Notes: a model not told the origin generated them from the letters alone. A stretch of DNA of 37,345 bases from Ruminococcaceae bacterium UBA3323 (GCA_002361935.1 DESD01000019.1:1-37345); one strand, 5' to 3'. Shown: positions 17,631 through 26,633, numbered from the stretch's first letter. Program-made: numbers and translations.

Positions 17631-19016
17631 TTATTTAGAAAAGCTTCTTATAATCTCATCCAGTTCGTCCTTAGCCATTCCCGAATGTGCACCGGAAGCG
17701 CCTGTATAAGCACCCGAAGCCCTTTGAGAAGTTTTTACATTTTGCTGAAGTGTTCTGCTCTGCATATTTGCAAACTGAATCGATGCCCGGCTCTGCTTAG
17801 GTGCATTATCCTCAGCAGAAGGATTTGCCGAAGCAGTCTGCGAGCTGCTGTAAACATCAACAAATGTAACTGCCGGTTTTGCACTATGACTGCTTTCCCT
17901 TTTAGAAATATCAATATGAACATGCTCGGAACCATGTTTTACAGGCTCTGACACTTTATGAACAGGAACCTCTTCATTTAATTTGGCAACCGGCTGTTCA
18001 GGATTTTTCAAATGCGCACTTACCTTTGGCTCTGCAGCATGCTTATCAGCGGGCTTTGCCGCAGATTTAACCGTTTCATTCTGTAAATCGGATTGCTTTA
18101 CAGAAACCTTTGCAGGCGCCGGCTTCGGAGCAGCAGGCTGAGTATATACAGCCTTTATATCCTCCTGTATTTCAGCAGAAGCACCTGTTTTTGCCTCATC
18201 TGCAAGCTGCTTTTTACGCTGGGAAATATTGAAATCCGTAACTTTCTTATCCACAAGCTGTTTGTTATCTCTATCCAGCTTAGACATTTTGTTATACAGC
18301 TCACTTACAGCATTAACATCGCCGTGTGCAATGATTTCTCCGTGATTCAAAAGAATTGCCCTGTCGCAGATTTGCTTTACCTGACTGATATTATGGGAAA
18401 CAAAGAGAACGGTTACACCGCTGTCAAACATGCTTTTTACTTTATTCAGACTCTTTTCCTTAAACTTTGCATCACCTACGGAAAGCACCTCATCCAGAAT
18501 AAGCACATCGGGCTCAACAGCAGTTGCAATGGAAAACCCAAGACGGGCTTTCATGCCGGAGGAATAGTTTTTCAGCGGAACATTAATAAAATGACCAAGC
18601 TCTGAAAAATCAACAATTTCCTTATATTTGGAAGCAATATATTCTCTTGAATAGCCAAGAATAGCACCATAAAGATAAATATTTTCTTTTCCTGTGTAAT
18701 TTGGGTCAAAACCTGCGCCAAGCTCAAGCAAAGGCGCAATAACACCGCATCTTTCAACCGTTCCCACAGTAGGCTTATAAACACCTACTATCGTTTTAAG
18801 AAGAGTACTTTTACCGGCCCCGTTAAAACCGAGAATCGCAAGATGCTCGCCCTTTTTTACCTCAAAGCTTACATCCTTAAGCGCCTGAAACTTTTTATAT
18901 TCAAGTTTGCGCGTTAAAAGCTTTATGGCATATTCCTTAAGATTATCAACTTTTTCTTTATTAAGGTTAAATGACATCGTGACATTCTTAACCGAAATAG
19001 CAACATCTTTATCCAT
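17631..19016 (-). CDS. tagH: Teichoic-acid/polysaccharide export ABC transporter ATPase with long disordered tail
   Basis: A 461-residue protein. Residues 1-245 are an ABC ATPase of the TagH/polysaccharide-export type: Walker A GFNGAGKST (63-71), signature YSSGMKARL (151-159), Walker B VLILDE (171-176) and H-loop His208. The motif LLELGAGFDPNYTGKENI is typical of this export class. Residues about 265-461 are low complexity, rich in Ala, Pro, Lys, Ser and Gln, with no transmembrane helix. Bacillus TagH also carries a C-terminal extension, but with a membrane segment. No TagG-type permease gene is adjacent, and the teichoic-acid synthesis genes lie 5.5 kb away. The gene sits 35 bp after ilvD and may share its transcript. 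The exact exported polymer is inferred. Confidence 0.87.
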   Translation of the reverse strand: MDKDVAISVKNVTMSFNLNKEKVDNLKEYAIKLLTRKLEYKKFQALKDVSFEVKKGEHLAILGFNGAGKSTLLKTIVGVYKPTVGTVERCGVIAPLLELGAGFDPNYTGKENIYLYGAILGYSREYIASKYKEIVDFSELGHFINVPLKNYSSGMKARLGFSIATAVEPDVLILDEVLSVGDAKFKEKSLNKVKSMFDSGVTVLFVSHNISQVKQICDRAILLNHGEIIAHGDVNAVSELYNKMSKLDRDNKQLVDKKVTDFNISQRKKQLADEAKTGASAEIQEDIKAVYTQPAAPKPAPAKVSVKQSDLQNETVKSAAKPADKHAAEPKVSAHLKNPEQPVAKLNEEVPVHKVSEPVKHGSEHVHIDISKRESSHSAKPAVTFVDVYSSSQTASANPSAEDNAPKQSRASIQFANMQSRTLQQNVKTSQRASGAYTGASGAHSGMAKDELDEIIRSFSK

Positions 19017-19051
19017 TATTTATTCGTCCTTTAATATGCGTTAGGGCAAAA

Positions 19052-20713
19052 TTAATCTTCAAAAACAGCACCCTGGGAACCGCTTGTTACATGCTGAGCA
19101 TAGCGTTTAAGATAACCTGTAAGATTCTGAACGGGAGGCTGCCATTTTGCTTTTCTTTCTGCAAGCACCTCATCGGAAACATTAACACGAAGAACTCTTG
19201 CCGGGATATCAATTTCGATTTCATCGCCGTCTTCTACAAGTGCAATTGTACCGCCGACAGCAGCTTCAGGACTTACATGACCGATTGAAGCGCCTCTTGT
19301 TGCACCGCTGAAACGTCCGTCTGTAAGGAGGGCAACGGAATTGCCGAGTCCCATACCGACAATAGCAGCAGTTGGGGAAAGCATTTCTCTCATACCCGGA
19401 CCGCCCTTAGGACCTTCATAACGGATAACAACAACATCGCCTGCTACAACCTTGCCGCCATTAATTGCCGCAATTGCCTCCTCTTCACTATTATAGCACT
19501 TTGCAGGGCCTTTATGCTGCATCATTTCGGGAAGCACTGCACCTTTTTTAACAACAGCACCGTCTTCTGCAAGATTACCCCAAAGCACAGCTATACCGCC
19601 GTCTGCCGAAAAAGGCGTTTCAAGCCTGCGGATAATTTCTCCGTCTGCATCGGGAGCCTTTGCAATTCTTTCAGCAACAGTTCCGTTAACAGTAAGCGCA
19701 TCCGTATTAATCATACCGCCCTTAGCAAGCTCTTTCATAACGCCCTGAATTCCGCCAACCTCATTAAGATCGGTAATGAAAACAGATGAAGCAGGATTAA
19801 GCTTGCAAATCTGAGGTGTTTTTCTGCCGTAGGCATCAAGCGTTGAAAGGTCAATATCATGACCTGCTGCGTGCGCAATTGCAGTTAAATGAAGAATTGT
19901 ATTCGTTGAGCATCCGATAGCCATATCGGTTCTCATGGCGTTTTCAATCGCCTTTTCGGTTATAATATCGCTTGGTTTGATGTTTTCCTTAAGAAGCTCC
20001 ATAACACGCTCTCCTGCCATTTTTGCAAGGCGGAGTCTTGCGCTCATAACTGCAGGAATCGTACCTGAGCCCGGAAGCGACATACCGATGGTTTCTGTTA
20101 AACAGTTCATAGAGTTTGCAGTATACATACCGCTGCAGGAGCCGCAGGTTGGACAGGCCGTAAATGCACAGCTTTCAAGGTTTTCAAGGCTCATATTTCC
20201 AACATTATATTTTCCTGCATATTCAAACATTTCGGAAAGGCCGATGCCCGTTTCCGTTTCCGTGCTTTTGCCGGGAAGCATAGGACCGCCCGAAATAAAA
20301 ATACAGGGAAGATTCAAGCGGCATGCAGCAAGAAGCATACCGGGAACAATTTTATCACAGTTCGGAATGAAAACGATTGCATCCAGCGGATGAGCAGTAA
20401 GCATAACTTCAATGGAATCTGCAATAAGCTCTCTTGAGCAAAGGCTGTATTTCATACCCTTGTGGTTCATAGCAATGCCGTCACAAACACCGATTGTATT
20501 GAATTCAAACGGAACACCGCCTGCGTTTCTGATACCTGCCTTAACCTGCTCGGCAATTTTATCCAGGTGCATATGACCCGGAATATAATCGCTTTTTGAA
20601 TTAACAACAGCCACAAAAGGCCTTTTCATTTCAAGCTCATCAATGCCGAGAGCACGCAAAAGAGAACGATGGGACGCTCTTGAAGGGCCCTCTTTAATTA
20701 AATCTGATCTCAT
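19052..20713 (-). CDS. ilvD: Dihydroxy-acid dehydratase
   Basis: A 553-residue iron-sulphur enzyme that dehydrates 2,3-dihydroxy-isovalerate and -methylvalerate, the third common step to valine, leucine and isoleucine. Cluster-ligand cysteines are visible in FIPNCDKIVPGM and ACPTCGSCSGMYTANSMNC. GPKGGPGMREML, TDGRFSGATRG and GHVSPEA near the C-terminus are family hallmarks. The ATG at 20713 is chosen because GGAG stands 8 bases upstream and the protein then begins MRSDLIKEGPSRASHRSLLR. No ilvB, ilvC or leu gene is adjacent. No T-box leader was seen in the 190 bp upstream. Confidence 0.97.
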   Translation of the reverse strand: MRSDLIKEGPSRASHRSLLRALGIDELEMKRPFVAVVNSKSDYIPGHMHLDKIAEQVKAGIRNAGGVPFEFNTIGVCDGIAMNHKGMKYSLCSRELIADSIEVMLTAHPLDAIVFIPNCDKIVPGMLLAACRLNLPCIFISGGPMLPGKSTETETGIGLSEMFEYAGKYNVGNMSLENLESCAFTACPTCGSCSGMYTANSMNCLTETIGMSLPGSGTIPAVMSARLRLAKMAGERVMELLKENIKPSDIITEKAIENAMRTDMAIGCSTNTILHLTAIAHAAGHDIDLSTLDAYGRKTPQICKLNPASSVFITDLNEVGGIQGVMKELAKGGMINTDALTVNGTVAERIAKAPDADGEIIRRLETPFSADGGIAVLWGNLAEDGAVVKKGAVLPEMMQHKGPAKCYNSEEEAIAAINGGKVVAGDVVVIRYEGPKGGPGMREMLSPTAAIVGMGLGNSVALLTDGRFSGATRGASIGHVSPEAAVGGTIALVEDGDEIEIDIPARVLRVNVSDEVLAERKAKWQPPVQNLTGYLKRYAQHVTSGSQGAVFED

Positions 20714-20786
20714 AAAAACATCTCCAAAATCCATTAAAATAAAAGTTTTATTAAATATTAAAAATAATCATATTTTCCTTTTTGTT

Positions 20787-20815
20787 ATCCTATCACAATA
20801 GACGGATAAAATCAA
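20787..20815 (-). promoter_or_regulatory. Promoter of ilvD
   Basis: On the minus strand TTGATT (20815-20810), 17 bases ending in TGA, then TAGGAT (20792-20787), about 75 bases before the start. Confidence 0.55.
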
Positions 20816-20860
20816 GCGAAATCAAAACTTTTCTATTTGTTACCTGATTACAAAAAGGAA

Positions 20861-20886
20861 ACAAGCAGGCAAAATTGCCTGCTTGT
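20861..20886 (-). terminator. Terminator of the CAP-domain gene
   Basis: ACAAGCAGGC (20861-20870) pairs with GCCTGCTTGT (20877-20886) around a six-base loop. On the minus strand TTTCCTTTTTG follows. Confidence 0.85.
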
Positions 20887-20904
20887 AAAAATTTCAATTT
20901 AATT

Positions 20905-21954
20905 TTATCCTACAAATAACTGAACCCAGTATTTAACGCCGTTTTCTTCATAACAGCCAACTGCAATTCCCGTATACTTTTTATTCAGAATATTGCTTTT
21001 ATGACCGCTTGAATTCATCCAGGATTTCATTACCGAAGCTGCATCTTTACTGCCATATGCAATATTTTCACCTGCCGTTTTATAAGAAACATTTAAAACG
21101 GTATAGAAATCTTTTCCGTTCGGACGCTTATGATCAAACTTTTTGGCAATTTCCTTTGCCCTTGTATTTGCAGCATTCTGCAGATCATTTCTGTAAGTAA
21201 GCTTATTGATACCGTTATTTGCACGCTCTTTGTTAACAAGATTATAAACCTCTTTCGCTCTGCTGTCGATATTCGGCTTTGTTGCTGTAACCTGCTTGGG
21301 CTTTGTTTTAACCGTTTTTGCAGGTGACCAGTTTGAGTAATAGTTTTTACCGTTTACTGTTCTGTAGGTTCTTGTCTGAACATAATAGGTTGTGTTTCCG
21401 GCACGACCCGTTACCTTTATTGTGCTTGAATTTGACGTTGTTGTTTTAGCTCCGCTGAAATTTTTATTTGTAGAGTATCTTGCCTGATATTTTGCTGCAT
21501 TTTTTGAAGTATAGGCTGTTACGGTAAATGCACAGGAAGCCGCCGTAAGGCTTTTGATATGTGCAGGATCCGCAGCATATTTATGAAGTGTTGTAACAGT
21601 CTTGCTTGCAGACCATGCAGAATAGGAATATTTGCTGCCCGACTTCTTATATGTTCTTACACGAACATAATATTTGGTGGCAGAAGCTCTGTTTTTAACA
21701 GCGGATGATGTGCCCGTTGTATTAACAGACTTACCGTTTTTGAAATCAGAGCGTGTAGCATACTGAATCTGATACCCTGTTATATTCTTCTGTTTGGTTA
21801 CATAAACAGTAAATGCGCAGGGATATGAGGTTATAGTTGAAATGGTTGTTTTCGGCAAGCCTGCTGCCTCTGCATTCATAGGTATTGCTGATGAAATACC
21901 AAACAGCATTATCAGCGAAAGGAAAACCGATAAAATTTTATTTGCTGTTTTCAT
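20905..21954 (-). CDS. Secreted CAP/SCP-domain protein with two Fn3-like modules
   Basis: The product has 349 residues. The signal peptide is MKTANKILSVFLSLIMLFGI and onward, cleaved near NAEAAG. Two fibronectin-III-like repeats follow at about 33-122 and 127-218; each ends in a YYVxxRTY...YSxWSxxKTV pattern. The C-terminal CAP domain (about 233-349) has the conserved pocket residues in DHKRPNG, GENIAYG and SSGHKSNILN. It lacks any visible anchor, so it is probably released or held by wall interactions. Bacterial CAP proteins have no agreed activity. AAAGGGAG lies before the ATG, with a near-consensus promoter at 21993-22021. Its leader peptide resembles that of the LRR protein at the left edge. 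Confidence 0.93.
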   Translation of the reverse strand: MKTANKILSVFLSLIMLFGISSAIPMNAEAAGLPKTTISTITSYPCAFTVYVTKQKNITGYQIQYATRSDFKNGKSVNTTGTSSAVKNRASATKYYVRVRTYKKSGSKYSYSAWSASKTVTTLHKYAADPAHIKSLTAASCAFTVTAYTSKNAAKYQARYSTNKNFSGAKTTTSNSSTIKVTGRAGNTTYYVQTRTYRTVNGKNYYSNWSPAKTVKTKPKQVTATKPNIDSRAKEVYNLVNKERANNGINKLTYRNDLQNAANTRAKEIAKKFDHKRPNGKDFYTVLNVSYKTAGENIAYGSKDAASVMKSWMNSSGHKSNILNKKYTGIAVGCYEENGVKYWVQLFVG

Positions 21955-21992
21955 TACAATTCTCCCTTTCAGTAAGTTTCTTTTACAAATAT

Positions 21993-22021
21993 ATTATATA
22001 ACGATTATTTTATTTAGTCAA
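21993..22021 (-). promoter_or_regulatory. Near-consensus promoter of the CAP-domain gene
   Basis: On the minus strand TTGACT (22021-22016), exactly 17 bases, then TATAAT (21998-21993). One mismatch to the SigA consensus. Confidence 0.88.
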
Positions 22022-22031
22022 TTTACAAATA

Positions 22032-22074
22032 CAAAAAAATTGTAGGGATTGGGATACCCTGCTTAAAGATGCAT
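22032..22074 (-). repeat. Terminator-like element, repeat copy C
   Basis: On the minus strand ATGCATCTTTAAGCAGGGTATCCC (given here only as positions 22074-22051) is followed by an AGGG/CCCT hairpin and ACAATTTTTTTG. The core matches copy A at 12252-12272. It sits directly before the CAP promoter, as copy A sits before the glyA promoter. Confidence 0.5.
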
Positions 22075-22133
22075 TTTCGGCTGCTCTGCAAAAATTCAAC
22101 AGTCGGCATTCTTAAACATTCTTTTAAATAATT

Positions 22134-22170
22134 AAGAGGTATTCCGAAACAATCATCCGGAATACCTCTT
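22134..22170. terminator. Hairpin downstream of lysS
   Basis: A perfect 13-bp stem, AAGAGGTATTCCG (22134-22146) with CGGAATACCTCTT (22158-22170), and an 11-base loop. It is about 90 bases after the lysS stop. The T-run is better on the plus side than on the minus side, so its use as the lysS terminator may depend on the second element at 22032-22074. The rest of 22022-22262 shows no gene. Confidence 0.65.
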
Positions 22171-22262
22171 TTCAATTATGATTATTCAATTGTTGCAAAA
22201 CTGTTGTAAAATGCGATTTTCAACTATGTTAAACAAGCTATATTTACTGATATACAGCCAAA

Positions 22263-24098
22263 TTATTTATCAAGTGGCTTCATTGTCGGGAACAGGAGAA
22301 CATCTCGGATTGAATAGCTGTCGGTAAGCAGCATAACAAGTCTGTCAATACCGATACCGAGTCCGCCTGTTGGGGGCATACCGTATTCCAAAGCGGTAAC
22401 AAAATCATGGTCTATCATATTGGCCTCATCATCACCCGCTTCACGGAGCTTCATCTGTGCTTCAAATCTGCCCATCTGATCAATCGGGTCATTCAGCTCT
22501 GAATAAGCGTTTCCGTATTCTCCGCCAAGGATGAAAAGTTCAAATCTTTCTGTTAATACAGGGCAATCCGGCTTTCTTTTTGTAAGCGGACTAACCTCAA
22601 CAGGATAATCCATAATGAAGGTTGGCTGAATAAGATTTTTCTCCACAAATTCTTCAAAGAAAGAATTCAGAACATCACCCCAGGTTGCCTTGCCGGGTGC
22701 AATTTCAACACCCTTTTCTTTTGCAATTTCAACAGCCTTTTCATCATCGCTCATAAATTCAGCGAAATCAATACCGCTGTATTGCTTAACGGCATCAACC
22801 ATTGTTAAACGGGCAAACGGCGTTTCAAGGTCAATCTCTGTTCCATTGAAAACAATATGAAGGCTGTCGCAAACCTCATTGGCAGCATTTCTGATTAAAT
22901 TCTCGGCAATGTCCATCATACCGTGATAATCTGTAAATGCCTGATAAAGCTCCATACAGGTGAATTCAGGATTGTGCCTTACATCCATACCCTCATTTCT
23001 GAAGTTTCTGCCGATTTCATAAACTCGTTCCATACCGCCGACAATAAGCCTTTTAAGATAAAGCTCTGTTGCGATACGGAGATACATATCCATATCAAGC
23101 GTATTATGGTGCGTAATAAACGGCCTTGCTGCAGCACCGCCGGCAATCGTATTTAAAATTGGGGTTTCAACCTCAATAAAGCCAAGATTATCAAGATATT
23201 TTCTGATTGAAGAAATGATTTTGGAACGCTTGATGAAGGTATCCTTAACATCAGGGTTCATAATCATATCCAGATAACGTTTTCTGTATCTTGTATCCGT
23301 ATCCTGCAAGCCGTGAAACTTTTCGGGAAGCGGAAGAAGAGATTTGGAAAGAAGCCTGATTTCCTTTGCATGAACAGAGATTTCACCCGTTCTTGTTTTG
23401 AAAACAAAGCCCTTAACCTCAACAATATCACCGATATCCCATTTTTTGAATTCCTTATATTTATCCTCGCCGATATCATTCATACGAACATAAACCTGAA
23501 TTCTGCCGTTTCTGTCCTGAACATCAATGAAATTAGCCTTGCCCATATCACGCCATGTCATAATTCTGCCGCAGACAAAAACATCCTTTTCTTCAAGCGC
23601 ATCAAAGTTTTCCTTGATTTCGTTGCTTTTGTGAGTCTGTGTTGCAACAGTAATTTCAAACGGATCCTTACCCTGCTGCTGAAGTGCAGTTAATTTATCA
23701 ATTCTGATCTGCTTCTGCTCATTTTCAGAAAGAACAACCTCGGCAACTGCCATAGGAGCGGCATTTGCATTATTGCCGATTAATTCGATATTTTTTAATG
23801 CTTCCTCTTCTGTTTTCGCCAAACCGGAGCAGGCAACAGCACCTGTTTGGAGAAAGAGCGTATATTTAATCTCATCACCGTTTGCCTCTACAAGGAATTT
23901 GGGATTTGTTTTTTCCTCATCCCCTGCAACAGCATTCTGCACTTTCATCCTGCTGTTCTTCTTAACGGCCTTTACTCCGCGCTTGCATTCATCTTCCTTT
24001 TCAAAAACAGGAGATGAAGCCACTGTAACATCATCAATTTTTAAATCGAATGTGAAAGTGCCGTCAGCATTCTTGCTGATTTCAAACTTTCCTGCCAT
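22263..24098 (-). CDS. lysS: Lysyl-tRNA synthetase (class II) with N-terminal DUF1508-like tandem fusion
   Basis: The product has 611 residues, about 110 more than usual. Residues about 118-611 are a full class II LysRS: OB-fold anticodon-binding domain (VFVCGRIMTWRDMGKANFID), motif 2 FRNEGMDVRHNPEF with CMELYQAF, and motif 3 GLGIGIDRLVML. The extra N-terminus looks like two YegP/DUF1508 units: GKFEISKNADGTFTFDLK...GVKAVKKNS (about 3-49) and a more diverged PKFLVEANGDEIKYTLFLQ...ALKNIELIGNN (about 66-110). The only good ribosome site (AAGAGGT) precedes the ATG at 24098; none precedes M116, where an ordinary LysRS would begin. So the fusion is probably translated as one chain. The gene follows greA by 12 bp. 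Confidence 0.93.
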   Translation of the reverse strand: MAGKFEISKNADGTFTFDLKIDDVTVASSPVFEKEDECKRGVKAVKKNSRMKVQNAVAGDEEKTNPKFLVEANGDEIKYTLFLQTGAVACSGLAKTEEEALKNIELIGNNANAAPMAVAEVVLSENEQKQIRIDKLTALQQQGKDPFEITVATQTHKSNEIKENFDALEEKDVFVCGRIMTWRDMGKANFIDVQDRNGRIQVYVRMNDIGEDKYKEFKKWDIGDIVEVKGFVFKTRTGEISVHAKEIRLLSKSLLPLPEKFHGLQDTDTRYRKRYLDMIMNPDVKDTFIKRSKIISSIRKYLDNLGFIEVETPILNTIAGGAAARPFITHHNTLDMDMYLRIATELYLKRLIVGGMERVYEIGRNFRNEGMDVRHNPEFTCMELYQAFTDYHGMMDIAENLIRNAANEVCDSLHIVFNGTEIDLETPFARLTMVDAVKQYSGIDFAEFMSDDEKAVEIAKEKGVEIAPGKATWGDVLNSFFEEFVEKNLIQPTFIMDYPVEVSPLTKRKPDCPVLTERFELFILGGEYGNAYSELNDPIDQMGRFEAQMKLREAGDDEANMIDHDFVTALEYGMPPTGGLGIGIDRLVMLLTDSYSIRDVLLFPTMKPLDK

Positions 24099-24110
24099 AA
24101 GTCTACCTCT

Positions 24111-24578
24111 TTATTCTAATCCTAAAATTTCATATTCCAAGTTGCCGATTGGTGCCTCAACAACAACAATATCGCCGACCTTAGCGCCAACAAGAGCCTT
24201 GCCTACAGGGCTTTCATCGGAAATTTTACCCTGTGCAGGGTTGCTCTGTGCAAAGCCAACAATTTCAAAGGTTGCTTCATAATTATCCTTTAATCTTTTA
24301 ACAATAACCTTTGAACCCATTGAAACAGAATCATCATCGCCTGTATCAATAATTTCGGAATGATCAAGCTGATATTCAAGCTCTGTAATACGGGCTTCAA
24401 TTTTAGCCTGCTCCGATTTTGCTTCATCATATTCACTGTTTTCGGAAAGGTCTCCATAAGAACGGGCAACCTTAAGCTTTTCTGCTATATCAATACGGCC
24501 CTCTGTTTTAAGTGCCTCAAGCTCTTTTTCAAGTTCAGCTTTGCCGGCTGCTGTCATTTTAAATATTTTTGCTGCCAT
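24111..24578 (-). CDS. greA: Transcription elongation factor GreA
   Basis: A 155-residue factor that enters the RNA polymerase secondary channel and stimulates transcript cleavage in backtracked complexes. The coiled-coil N-terminal domain carries the acidic tip in YGDLSENSEYDEAK (catalytic Asp/Glu). The C-terminal FKBP-like domain has the expected DESPVGKALVGAKVGD motif. Length is normal. AAAGGAG precedes the ATG at 24578 and a near-perfect promoter lies at 24614-24642. It heads a two-gene unit with lysS, an arrangement found in other Firmicutes. Confidence 0.96.
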   Translation of the reverse strand: MAAKIFKMTAAGKAELEKELEALKTEGRIDIAEKLKVARSYGDLSENSEYDEAKSEQAKIEARITELEYQLDHSEIIDTGDDDSVSMGSKVIVKRLKDNYEATFEIVGFAQSNPAQGKISDESPVGKALVGAKVGDIVVVEAPIGNLEYEILGLE

Positions 24579-24613
24579 AACGAATTGCTCCTTTATTTAT
24601 AATTAATCACTTT

Positions 24614-24642
24614 ATTATATATTATAAGATATGTTAAGTCAA
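24614..24642 (-). promoter_or_regulatory. Promoter of greA-lysS
   Basis: On the minus strand TTGACT (24642-24637), 17 bases, then TATAAT (24619-24614). Confidence 0.88.
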
Positions 24643-24659
24643 GTATAAAAGAAAAGCCA

Positions 24660-24689
24660 AAGCCGTAAAGGTGAATTCCTTTACGGCTT
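24660..24689 (-). terminator. Terminator of the sigma/beta-propeller operon
   Basis: AAGCCGTAAAGG (24660-24671) pairs with CCTTTACGGCTT (24678-24689) around six bases. On the minus strand TTTGGCTTTTCTTTT follows. It lies 10 bp after the stop. Confidence 0.88.
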
Positions 24690-24698
24690 ATTTTTATA

Positions 24699-26633
24699 TT
24701 ATTTATATTTATGAGCATTTACAAAGAACTCATTATTTTCATTCATTGCAACCTCAAAGCTGTAAATATAATTATCTATCTTAACACTTCTTCCGCTTGC
24801 AGAATTATCTGCTGTATTTTCATTAAGATATTTCTCAGCAATTTCAATATGATTATTGCTGATTTTAAATGTTAATATGCCATTTTCTATGAACGGCGTA
24901 TATGATTCGTCCTCTGAATAAAAGCTTACGGAAGCTGCATAAGAATTGTTTTCTGAATCAAAAAACAAATCCATAGCTGGATCATACCATTCTCTTAAAG
25001 AATAAGCATCACTTTCAAAATTATCTATAAGCTTGGTATTATCAGAAGAAATATCCAGCAATACGAACTTTAGGCCGTGCTGCCAACTGCCGCCCTCGCC
25101 GGCAGGTTCAACCAAACTTCCAATACCTAAAAGCTGATTTGTATGAACAGGAATAAATTTGTGCACAACTCCGCCAAGCTCAATATTGCTTTCAATGGCC
25201 GGAGCGTTCTTGTTGCTTAAATCAATAACTGCAAGCACAGGAGTTTCATTATGAAACAGACTTACATATCCTTTATTATCCGTAAACAATGCTGTCTGAA
25301 CTCTTTTGCCTGCGGCAAAATCTTCTGTTTTTCCAACAATCTTCAAGTCTTTATCAAGAACATAAAGCGTATTGGAAACCGGCTTATCCTGCTTATCCAG
25401 CTTTGTTGTAACAATGGTAAACATGCCATTGCTTTCATGCATTACATTCACACTATCAATATAGCCCTTAACCTTGCCCAAAGCGGTAAAGAGAATTTCG
25501 CCGTTCTTGATATCTGCTCTGATTATGCTTAATTCATCTGTATTCAGTTCGCTTATTTCAGCAATATAATCCTGACCGAATTCAACACTGTATTTCAGGA
25601 GATACATACTGTCCTTCGTACAGTAAACATATTTTGACGCACCGAGAACTGCCTTTGTATCGCCGGCTCTTTCTCCTGTTTCAATGTTAATCGGGCTGAT
25701 AACCGCATACTGAGAATTGCAGGCATCATCAAAACAGGTTATATTCTCTGCCTTAACCTCTGATTTTTCATTTCCGTTTCCGATTTCGGGGATTCTATGA
25801 TTTTCCGAGTTTTCGGGAACAGAATAGCCTGAAACAACGTAAGCAACGTTACCTATCATTTTTGCAGAAACATATTCTCCCGTCTGAGAAAATTCAGAAA
25901 CAAGCTTTGGATTTTCGGGATTTGAAACATCATAAATTCTTGTTACTGTTAAATCATCCGAATGGCTTACAGAATCATCTTTATTATACTTTGTTATATT
26001 CACAACAAGGCGATTGTTATAAAGGAACATATCCTTGATGAACATTTTGCTGTTTTCGGCATCCATATCTATTTCAGCAACCAACTCTGTTTCACTGCCG
26101 TTGGCACGATAAATTCTTAAAACACTGAAATTGCCGTCCCAACTGCTGTTTTCATACGAATAATAAATATACTTCCCATCCGTTACAACCGTATCGGCAT
26201 CCGTTACTCCGTCTATGTTACGATTCGTATATGCATCGTTATCTCCGCCGCCCAACTGCGGTCCATCCAGATTGGATGCATCCAGAATGGCTTTCGCCTG
26301 AGCAGCACGATTGTTTAAAGTATCAATCATTGTATTTAATTCATCATAATTCTTAAAGGTTTCAATCTGAACAGGAGTATCAACAGGCGGATTAACGTTC
26401 CATTGCGCAGCTGCAAAAAGCAAGCCGAAAAACAGCAGAAGACACGCAGCGGCGCTTGCCATTGCTTTGAAATGAATCCTTTTGCCTGTGTTTATTTTAA
26501 TTACCTTATGCTCTTCTTTTGATACAATTTTTCTTTCAATCACCCGTTCATCAAGCTTTAACGGAACATTGGGCATAGCCTCATCAAATTTGCTTTTGAT
26601 AAAATCAAAGTTTTCTAAATCTCTTTTCTTCAT
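24699..26633 (-). CDS. Membrane-anchored beta-propeller-domain protein, partner of the ECF sigma factor
   Basis: The product has 644 residues. Residues 1-55 are cytoplasmic and charged, 56-77 are one transmembrane helix, and the rest lies outside. The outer part has the features of the secreted Beta_propel family (PF09826 type): GGGDNDAYTNRNIDGVTDADTVVTDGKYIYY (quoted in part) and VTRIYDVSNPENPKLVSEF. The start overlaps the sigma gene stop (ATGA). That position, with an N-terminal cytoplasmic segment and single helix, is where an anti-sigma factor is normally encoded. The cytoplasmic part has no ZAS HxxxCxxC motif, so it would be an unusual anti-sigma. A ligand-sensing role for the propeller is inference. 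Confidence 0.85.
   Translation of the reverse strand: MKKRDLENFDFIKSKFDEAMPNVPLKLDERVIERKIVSKEEHKVIKINTGKRIHFKAMASAAACLLLFFGLLFAAAQWNVNPPVDTPVQIETFKNYDELNTMIDTLNNRAAQAKAILDASNLDGPQLGGGDNDAYTNRNIDGVTDADTVVTDGKYIYYSYENSSWDGNFSVLRIYRANGSETELVAEIDMDAENSKMFIKDMFLYNNRLVVNITKYNKDDSVSHSDDLTVTRIYDVSNPENPKLVSEFSQTGEYVSAKMIGNVAYVVSGYSVPENSENHRIPEIGNGNEKSEVKAENITCFDDACNSQYAVISPINIETGERAGDTKAVLGASKYVYCTKDSMYLLKYSVEFGQDYIAEISELNTDELSIIRADIKNGEILFTALGKVKGYIDSVNVMHESNGMFTIVTTKLDKQDKPVSNTLYVLDKDLKIVGKTEDFAAGKRVQTALFTDNKGYVSLFHNETPVLAVIDLSNKNAPAIESNIELGGVVHKFIPVHTNQLLGIGSLVEPAGEGGSWQHGLKFVLLDISSDNTKLIDNFESDAYSLREWYDPAMDLFFDSENNSYAASVSFYSEDESYTPFIENGILTFKISNNHIEIAEKYLNENTADNSASGRSVKIDNYIYSFEVAMNENNEFFVNAHKYK

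Noticed and set aside
18093..18605. 170-codon open frame on the plus strand
   Set aside because: It lies entirely antisense to tagH, whose ABC motifs are intact. No ribosome site and a Cys/Leu/Phe-rich composition typical of a shadow frame.
20714..20904. Possible T-box leader upstream of ilvD
   Set aside because: No AGGGTGGNACCGCG-like antiterminator core; the only hairpin there is the terminator of the CAP gene.
23773..24282. 169-codon plus-strand frame across the greA-lysS junction
   Set aside because: Antisense to two well-supported genes; no promoter, no ribosome site and no family resemblance.
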